A stretch of DNA of 64,000 nucleotides from Phylloscopus collybita (Eukaryota > Chordata > Aves > Passeriformes > Phylloscopidae), in assembly GCA_027886175.1 (NCBI GenBank), contig JAJNNQ010000018.1, positions 18,209,001 to 18,273,000 on the forward strand, read 5' to 3'. Every line of letters starts with the position of its first letter. Positions within the stretch are counted from its first letter, which is position 1. Positions 59,101 to 64,000 of this stretch are shown here, one piece after another. The notes under the pieces were generated by a model. That model saw nothing but the letters and a program-made list of their open reading frames with translations. It did not search any database and had not been told where the DNA came from. The position numbers and the translations under genes are program-made.

Positions 59101-62100
59101 CACAATTTCACTGGCACTCCCTTGTGCTTTAAACTTTTGTTCAGTTTTATGTAGTTTGTGGCAGATTTCAGGTGCTAATAGAGGAAGACCATTTTTTATT
59201 ATTTTCCTTTTAAAATCAATTGATATCTGAGTTAGTGTCAAATAGTTTTCTGCACAAATTGGACTGCAGGGGAATTGCTATGTAACTTGTGCTGTTGTGG
59301 TAACAGCAGATACTGCAAAAACTAACCTATGCAAAAGCTATATATTGAAAGAGTAACTGCTCTCACAAGTGTCTGTCAGATGTGCTATACATGGCGCTGA
59401 ACACAATTAAATGAACCTCCATCAGCTTAAATTAATTTTATAATTGTGTATGTTTTTCTACATCTTCTTTCTCCTGTTTTCTTAATGGGGATATAGGGAA
59501 AAAAGGGGATATCTTCCTTCTTGTGTTCACATTTAGATAGTTACTTAGTATTTGTTCTCAGAAAGATACATTTTCAGACAGTAATGTGTCTACCAAAATC
59601 ATACCCTGCTTTTCCTTTTGAGAGTTACCTAGTTATGGCATGTTCCTGTCAACCTTTGAATGAAATTAATATTAGAAATTTTTCATTGAAAGTGTTCATA
59701 ACGTAGTTTCTAGTTCAGAAACATTTAAGAGTGTTGCTGCATAATACAGAACATTACCTTAATGTATTCATAATTAAGATGAATATCCTAGTTAGAGAGC
59801 TGCCCCCTACCAATGCTTGCACATTTTGCTTTTCAATGAACTTTTGTTGTTGTGTTTGTGTTCATGTCACTTTTAAATGCAGTCTCATCCTCTTAGCTTT
59901 GTCTTCCTATTTCTTACCACCATTTAACTTTTGAAAGCATTAATTATCATTCAAGCAGCATATGTGCTCATATTTTCAGTGTATTTTTGTTAACAATGAA
60001 ACTTAGCAATGAAGTTTCCTCTTACACTTTTTAAAAGAATAATTTGAATTGATTCTGTCATAGAAATTCCCCTTTGACATTTTTCATCTAATAATGGATG
60101 GTAATTCCATAATTTAGATTCATGACCCAGTCCAGGACTCAAATCTGTCTGCAATTCTGTGTTCATGTTTTGTGTGTCAAGTCTGTTGCAAACTTAGTAA
60201 ACTGCTTAACTATATCCAAATATCTTAAAGATATGTGAGCATTGCCTGATTGTAGGGAAGAAAAGTGCCTGCAAATGAATAGCCCAGTAATGAATCATTT
60301 TGCTGTATCTTTGGGTTTGGGAAGTGATCTCAGGTCTGTTCAAGAATGTTAATTATCCAAAGTTGCCACCTCACACCCTCAGTCATGAGCTTTGTAGAGA
60401 ACAATATTTGTCATTCTCATGCAGTTTCATTAACCTGTCTGGAATGAAGACAGACTTGTGTTGTGTCCTTGGAGGAATGTAGTCCCACCACCCTAATCTC
60501 TCACTGCAGTGCTTATCAGAGAAAAAAGTCAGAGCTGTTCACAAAAGGGGCCAGAGAAATATCTTTTGCTTAGTTGAACTCATCTGGTTTCTGCTTTATA
60601 ACTTCATCAGATACTTAAGAATATTTACAAGTTTAAGCTTTTCTTTTGCAGGGTATGAAAAAGAATAAAAATGATGCAAAAAAAATTGGGCCTCTGAAGC
60701 TAGCTGCCCTAAATGGACTGGCATTGACTAGAATGCCTCTGCCAGATGAGGGGAAGGAAGAATCAACAAGAGCAACAAATGATGAACGAGTATGTTCAAG
60801 TTTTTTAATTCTTGATTTACACTAGCAGTTTTTGAAAATTAGATGATTACGAATGGTACATTTTATTGACTGTAAAATGCTTCATATTAAGGCAACTCAA
60901 ATGCTGAGAACAGAAACAAAAAGATTCTTGATTGACAAGTCATTGCTAGAAGTATTGGGTGTAACTGAGATTTTTCTTTAGGATGACAGTGATTCAACTA
61001 TAGTTTACCCTTTGAACATATGGAAAGCCAATTAACTAGTACCTACTGATACATTTTGTGCAACTCATCCTGTTTTCTTTCTTTATTTTGGGTTTTCCAG
61101 AGTGAAAATGTGTGAAAATTATGAGTGTGAGATTGATTTTATTTGCAACTATTAGTCATTCGTATGTTGTTTGGAGTAAGTTTTGCAGTTAAATTGCATC
61201 CCCAGAATACAACCCGTGCAGATTGTATTTATCTGTTTTCTTCAGATAGAGCCCATAAAATATAGAACTTGTTTGATCTGCTGAAATTTTAAACTCAGTA
61301 AAAGATCAGTGAGAGGTCATCAGGTTCTAGAATTTGAGGATCATTCTTTGAGACATGTAAGACTCCATCAGCTTGTGTCAGGATAAAAAACATCAGTAAA
61401 TCTGCTTCAGCCTGTCTCATATATCATTAAAGAAGTGCAGAAAAGTGAAATACAGTCCATATTCAGGCTGTGACAAACAATGAAGAACATGAAGAACAAT
61501 GCTGCTATCACACTTCTCACCAGGGAGTAACTAGATACACTAAATTCTACAGTGATTATTGTTCATTCTGCACCCAGTGATCTCTATAGAATCTGATTCT
61601 GAGCATGGTTGGGCATCCTCAGCTGCAAGTCCCTTCTAGTTCAATTTTGTTTCTAGTCACTGGGGATCTAATCTAAGGATTAGAACCTGAAGGAAAAGCC
61701 CTGCTCTTGCCAACTGCAGGTTAAATGAACAGACCAAGAAAATTAATTGCATATAACTCAGTAAAAATGGTGTTGAACTGCATATACATTGCTTAAGATG
61801 CTAAGGGACAAAAATTAACATTATGTTACTGAGATACAGGTTTAGTACCTGTGTTGGTTATTTCCTCTTACCTAGAGCCGTCATCTCTTTCTGGGTTGAT
61901 CCATAATGGATTCAGCTGTGTTTGTATTCAGTAGCTCTGCCCAAAGCATTGTGGAGAAGGAGAAACTGTAAAGTCAAGTTATGACAAAGTCATGTCAGTA
62001 CACTTTCTCTTTGGCAGTCACGTAGAGGTAGAATAAGCAGAGGGAGTAGTTCCTAAAGCAGTTGAGAAGAGGCAATGCAAGGTAGACATGTGATTTAAAA

Positions 62101-63298
62101 AGAAGCCCAGAGTGCAGGTATTTTAGAAGTTTAGTTTTGATTCAGTGCCTGTTTCATGGCTCAGCTTCATGTTATTATCAGTTTAAATATGTCAATTTAG
62201 CCTAAAGATAATAAAGGAGTTTGTACAGTTGATGTAATGATGTGCAAATTGCATATGATGGAAGTTTACACCTTCCTTTGCAACATTTGGCATACTTACT
62301 TGATATAAGACACTTCTATGACCTGATACCATAGAGCAGTTGCTGTGAGAATCTGGGAACATGTGACATAGATGAAATTTTCTGGCTGAAATCTGACATA
62401 TTATTCCTCCTTATTGTTGGCAAAGAGATGCAGAAATTCCAGAAGTGTCTTATGATTTAGAAACAACTTGGTTTCAAGAGAATAAACAGGAGGAGGAAAC
62501 AGTTTATTAAATAAAAAAGATTGAATTATATATTAGAAAAAATTCTGGGTTTATACTTTAGCTGCAGTAAGTTTCTAAGGCAGCTTTCCTGCTGTAAGCA
62601 AAATTCTTCCATCCAAACAACTAAGTTTGTGGGAGTTATTATTATCATTTTTGAGGTTTTTTATTATTATGGGGTTAAAGGAGACCTTTCAAATGATGTT
62701 ATCTAGTTGCTATATTAAGGATGTGGATCAAAGGTATTTGAAGCAGTATGTAGTATGGCATAGCTGTCTGGTTGGTCAATTTTTTTCTCCCCAGCTGGAC
62801 TGTCTTTACAGAAACTATAAGGTAATTTTTCCTTTACCAGCAGCATCCACATAAATCTTTGTGACCTAGTGAAGTATAACAGGCTGCTCAAGTTCCACTT
62901 GAACAAAATTCCTGCTGGTTAGGGTTGCCTCTAATTTATTCTGGTACGTTCGTGGAAACGTTAATAGCTGGAAAAGCGTTGAAGAAGCACGTAGGAGAAG
63001 AAAGTATGAATTCTCTGTTAGAGCAGACTCCCCTCAGCATATGAGTTTGTGTGTTTGTCTGTGCTGTGTCCTGCAGTGTAAAGTCCTGGAGCAGCGGCTG
63101 GAGCAGGGGATGGTGTTCACCGAGTACGAGCGCATCCAGAAGAAGCGGCTGATAGACGGCGAGTGCTCGATAGCTCGGCTGCCTGAGAACGCTGAGAGGA
63201 ACCGCTTCCAGGACGTCCTGCCGTACGATGACACCAGAGTGGAGCTGGTCCCAACCAAAGAAAATAACACGGGTTACATCAATGCTTCTCATATCAAG
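31976..63298 (+). CDS. PTPN21: PTPN21 (PTPD1), FERM-domain non-receptor tyrosine phosphatase; 3' part cut by the window edge
   Basis: PTPN21 dephosphorylates phosphotyrosine at actin-rich and membrane sites; published partners of the human protein include Src, Tec/BMX kinases and AKAP121. Fourteen exons with GT-AG borders join in frame to 967 codons of a protein of about 1174. Seen: FERM domain (residues about 20-310), basic RRRSSSRMS motif (exon 10), PPxY motifs PPSY (442-445) and PPPY (566-569), acidic run (about 712-720), conserved [20 protein letters not shown] segment, and the start of the PTP domain with [15 protein letters not shown] and GYINASHI. The signature HC(X)5R and WPD loop are not in the window because later exons lie beyond it; this is not evidence of a pseudogene. 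Identity by whole-length remembered similarity to human PTPN21. Its sister PTPN14 differs and has other neighbours. Confidence 0.97.
38105..38490 (-). mobile_element. Old, diverged CR1 LINE fragment
   Basis: Recognised by CR1-like blocks in antisense order: CTGTTCCAGTGTTTGGCTAG, a TTTTTTCCTGATCTAATTGG block, CAGCTTGTCCCCAGTGCTTC, CTCTGGCTCTGTCTTCTCTG and GAGGCTGATCAGCCCCACTT. More diverged than the other copies. Lies in PTPN21 intron 1, antisense to the gene. Confidence 0.75.
41540..41680 (-). mobile_element. Possible short CR1 remnant
   Basis: The stretch around 41570-41632 (TGACCTTCCAAGGGTGATAT, CAGCCTCTCTGGGTGGTCTG, TTCCAGTGCATACTG) resembles the antisense CR1 block around CTGTTCCAGTG. 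Flanks have no convincing match, so borders are approximate and the call is tentative. Confidence 0.4.
42172..42341 (+). CDS. PTPN21: PTPN21 coding exon 2
   Basis: 170 nt, residues 61-117, [20 protein letters not shown] then [20 protein letters not shown] to QQEITR. FERM F1. Acceptor CTTTTTCAG, donor GTAAAG. Residue 61 is Ile where I recall Val in human. Confidence 0.97.
42645..42693. repeat. T/G-rich low-complexity tract
   Basis: T runs with interspersed G (TTG, GGGG) in PTPN21 intron 2. Confidence 0.8.
43155..43240 (+). mobile_element. Short CR1 3'-tail remnant, plus strand
   Basis: The order of blocks (GAGTCGGGAGTTGAAGCAGA, TGATCACTCAGGTCCTTTTC, TTATTCTGTGGTTACA) fits the sense-orientation CR1 3' end, which normally reads GGATGATC..AGGTCCCTTCCA..ATTCTGTGATTC. 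It would be the only plus-oriented copy seen in the window. Heavily diverged. Confidence 0.5.
44967..45064 (+). CDS. PTPN21: PTPN21 coding exon 3
   Basis: 98 nt, residues 117-150: [20 protein letters not shown] then [17 protein letters not shown]1/F2 boundary. Acceptor CCTCCGTAG, donor GTAAGT. Confidence 0.97.
45858..45885. repeat. (TTTG)n microsatellite
   Basis: About six to seven units of TTTG in PTPN21 intron 3. Confidence 0.9.
46722..46789 (+). CDS. PTPN21: PTPN21 coding exon 4
   Basis: 68 nt, residues 150-172: [20 protein letters not shown] then FPV. FERM F2. T-rich tract and TTTTTAG acceptor, donor GTAAGT. Confidence 0.96.
47233..47303 (+). CDS. PTPN21: PTPN21 coding exon 5
   Basis: 71 nt, residues 173-196: [20 protein letters not shown] then QKY. 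FERM F2. The acceptor CCTTAAG is AG-poor in context but fits the phase. Donor GTAACA. Confidence 0.95.
48618..48705 (+). CDS. PTPN21: PTPN21 coding exon 6
   Basis: 88 nt, residues 196-225: [20 protein letters not shown] then [15 protein letters not shown]2. Acceptor TTTGTAG, donor GTAAAT. Confidence 0.97.
48904..48992 (+). CDS. PTPN21: PTPN21 coding exon 7
   Basis: 89 nt, residues 226-255: [20 protein letters not shown] then [14 protein letters not shown]3 (PTB-like). Acceptor TTTTTACAG, donor GTTAGT. Preceded by the shortest intron in the gene (198 nt). Confidence 0.97.
50858..51220 (-). mobile_element. CR1 LINE 3'-end fragment
   Basis: Begins with two closely spaced ACAGAATCATA motifs (50860 and 50883), the antisense form of the CR1 3' terminal repeat. 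Typical blocks follow (GGGCCATCGAGTCCAACTTC, GCTCCTTGAACTCTGTCACG, GTGACCACTTCCCAGGGGAG, CTGCCCCTCCTCTTCCCCTC). It ends about 100 nt before PTPN21 exon 8 and is antisense to the gene. Confidence 0.9.
51326..51413 (+). CDS. PTPN21: PTPN21 coding exon 8
   Basis: 88 nt, residues 255-284: [20 protein letters not shown] then [15 protein letters not shown]3. Acceptor TCTGCAG about 105 nt after the end of a CR1 element; donor GTGAGT. Confidence 0.97.
52108..52187 (+). CDS. PTPN21: PTPN21 coding exon 9
   Basis: 80 nt, residues 285-311: [20 protein letters not shown] then RLNKCS. End of the FERM domain. Acceptor TTGGCAG, donor CT|GTAAGT. Confidence 0.96.
53974..54034 (+). CDS. PTPN21: PTPN21 coding exon 10
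   Basis: 61 nt, residues 311-331: [21 protein letters not shown] basic RRRSSS stretch, a plausible AGC-kinase phosphorylation site, directly follows FERM. Acceptor CTTCTGTAG, donor ATG|GTAAGG. Confidence 0.95.
54438..54550. repeat. TA-rich palindromic low-complexity region
   Basis: About 110 nt of TATA/ATAT-type sequence with many short self-complementary stretches, 70 nt upstream of PTPN21 exon 11. Confidence 0.8.
54621..54705 (+). CDS. PTPN21: PTPN21 coding exon 11
   Basis: 85 nt, residues 332-360: [20 protein letters not shown] then SEPYASSQ. Pro-rich linker. Acceptor TTTCTTAG, donor G|GTAAGT. Confidence 0.96.
54884..55320 (-). mobile_element. CR1 LINE 3'-end fragment
   Basis: Begins CAGTCATGGAATCATGGAAT and TAGGTTGGAAAAGACCTGTA, then the standard antisense CR1 order including ATCAAGTCCAACCATCAACA, TGACTCCATCACTTCCCTGG, a CCTGTTCCAATGCTTCACC block, CAGGCCATTCCCTCTTGTCC and TTTTTCTCCAGGCTAAACAA. 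The longest and best preserved CR1 in the window; in the PTPN21 intron before the large exon, antisense to the gene. Confidence 0.92.
56408..56510. repeat. T/G-rich low-complexity tract
   Basis: T runs with GGG/GGGGG interruptions on the plus (transcribed) strand, about 420 nt before the large PTPN21 exon. Confidence 0.9.
56832..56881. repeat. 25-bp tandem duplication
   Basis: Two adjacent 25-nt units beginning CTTAGCTA(C/T)CTTAATAGA differ at one base. They end 49 nt before the acceptor of the large PTPN21 exon. Confidence 0.95.
56931..58393 (+). CDS. PTPN21: PTPN21 coding exon 12 (large linker exon)
   Basis: 1463 nt, residues 360-847, half of the visible protein. It holds the disordered linker: [27 protein letters not shown], the PPSY (442-445) and PPPY (566-569) motifs, [53 protein letters not shown] and [20 protein letters not shown]. 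Acceptor CTTTCAG. The donor could be GGT|GTAAGT (used here: phase 0, gives Gly-Gly-Met) or G|GTGTAA. The acidic to middle section diverges most from human. Confidence 0.97.
58394..63076 (+). other. PTPN21 introns 12 and 13
   Basis: Introns at 58394-60651 and 60790-63076. AT-rich unique sequence; I recognise no repeats, RNA genes or extra exons. Confidence 0.65.
60652..60789 (+). CDS. PTPN21: PTPN21 coding exon 13
   Basis: 46 codons, residues 848-893: [20 protein letters not shown], then [16 protein letters not shown] and ATNDER. Acceptor TTTTGCAG, donor GA|GTATGT, phase 0. Confidence 0.96.
63077..63298 (+). CDS. PTPN21: PTPN21 coding exon 14 (start of PTP domain)
   Basis: 74 codons, residues 894-967: [20 protein letters not shown] to [17 protein letters not shown]. 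Contains PTP-domain landmarks NAERNRF and YINAS. GC content is clearly higher than in neighbouring exons. Acceptor CTGCAG, donor AAG|GTGAGA. A second donor 78 nt downstream would extend it in frame. Confidence 0.97.
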
Positions 63299-63395
63299 GT
63301 GAGAGAAATGCTCTTGGAGAAAAAGCTCCCTCTTCACGTGGAACAAAAAATGCATTTGGCTATCAATTTTGGTTTGGTAAGATGAGGGACAATCC

Positions 63396-63433
<38 letters not shown>

Positions 63434-64000
63434 TCTTCTGGCGAAAGCAGGAACCTGTTTTCCTAGAATAATGGAGGGTTAATTATTGGAGGGATCTTCT
63501 GCATTTTGCTTCTCTGTTGATTTGATTTACTGTTTCCTTTCTGTGTTCCCCCTCTGGGGACTGCTGCTAATAGAAGGCATGGCCATTCTTCCCAGAGCTA
63601 AGGAGGCAAGCAGGTTTAAAACAAACTGGGATCCTCTGCAATGACTATGACATTTTTGAGCTGCACTGACAATTGTGGTTTCTTCTTTTTCTGTACTCTC
63701 AGACCGTATCCACAAGGGGCAGTAAGCTAACTCCTAGCTTAAGCTTTTTTTGGATGGTTAGAGGAACTGTCAGATCCAGAGGGAAATTGGCTTTTTCAAA
63801 ACCTTCAGCTGCCCTCTTTCCCCATCCTTAATTCTTTAAGCTCTGTTTAAAAGAATTTGAAGGGTGACTGCAAGAACCTGGAAGGCAGTTAATTCATTTT
63901 TCAGTACATTTATCTGCTCTAAATGCAACTACACTTGGCTTCATGATTTTTCTGAAAAGAATTGAGATTATCCAAGCAGCAATTGTATTTGTAGTTTAGT
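63299..64000 (+). other. PTPN21 intron 14, partial
   Basis: Begins at the exon 14 donor and runs to the edge. Contains the (TC)n tract at 63401. None of the expected following PTP-domain coding sequence (beginning VSVSGIEWDYIATQGP in human) is present. Confidence 0.75.
63401..63441. repeat. (TC)n microsatellite / CU-rich tract
   Basis: Fourteen TC units (63401-63428) continuing into a pyrimidine-rich tail, about 100 nt downstream of PTPN21 exon 14's donor. Confidence 0.95.

Noticed and set aside
63299..64000. Absence of the phosphatase catalytic motif
   Set aside because: Considered as evidence of a dead or truncated gene, but the window simply ends in the intron before the next PTP-domain exons.

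Overview
The window is vertebrate nuclear DNA, almost certainly from a bird. It holds two long, interrupted genes with GT-AG introns, two CpG-rich promoter regions, and several CR1-type LINE fragments, the typical avian retroposon. A degenerate LTR/ERV-like repeat of a kind I associate with bird genomes lies between the genes. I cannot name the species. No operon, CRISPR array, tRNA or rRNA was recognised.

Left part (about 258-22730, minus strand): ZC3H14, the nuclear poly(A)-binding CCCH zinc-finger protein. Sixteen coding exons can be placed; they join in frame to 728 codons plus two bases. The N-terminal helical Nab2-like domain, the basic/acidic middle and all five CCCH fingers are present. 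Exon 16 either ends at an immediate TGA or, more likely, is spliced to a short last exon beyond the left edge.

Middle (about 22731-31781): the intergenic or 5' region between the two head-to-head genes. It contains the ZC3H14 CpG promoter (about 22.38-22.94 kb), an LTR-like repeat (about 23.15-24.25 kb), a 225-bp A/C-only tract, a moderately CpG-rich stretch ending in a perfect splice donor (about 27.78-28.29 kb), and a second CpG-rich region with a CAGCC/CAGCT pentamer array (about 30.6-30.9 kb). The second CpG-rich region is probably the PTPN21 promoter.

Right part (31976 to the right edge, plus strand): PTPN21 (PTPD1), a FERM-domain protein tyrosine phosphatase. Fourteen coding exons give 967 codons: the FERM domain (exons 1-9), the linker with two PPxY motifs (mostly one 1463-nt exon), and the start of the phosphatase domain. 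The catalytic HC(X)5R segment is outside the window.

The gene pair and its divergent arrangement match the conserved vertebrate order SPATA7-PTPN21-ZC3H14-EML5. The proteins act in unrelated processes: nuclear mRNA poly(A) control versus membrane/cytoskeletal tyrosine dephosphorylation. I did not find a previously undescribed system. The observations most worth checking concern splicing choices (ZC3H14 terminal exon, weak donor of exon 9, in-frame alternative donor in PTPN21 exon 14, candidate upstream PTPN21 first exon), an unexplained 168-codon ORF, and repeat structures.
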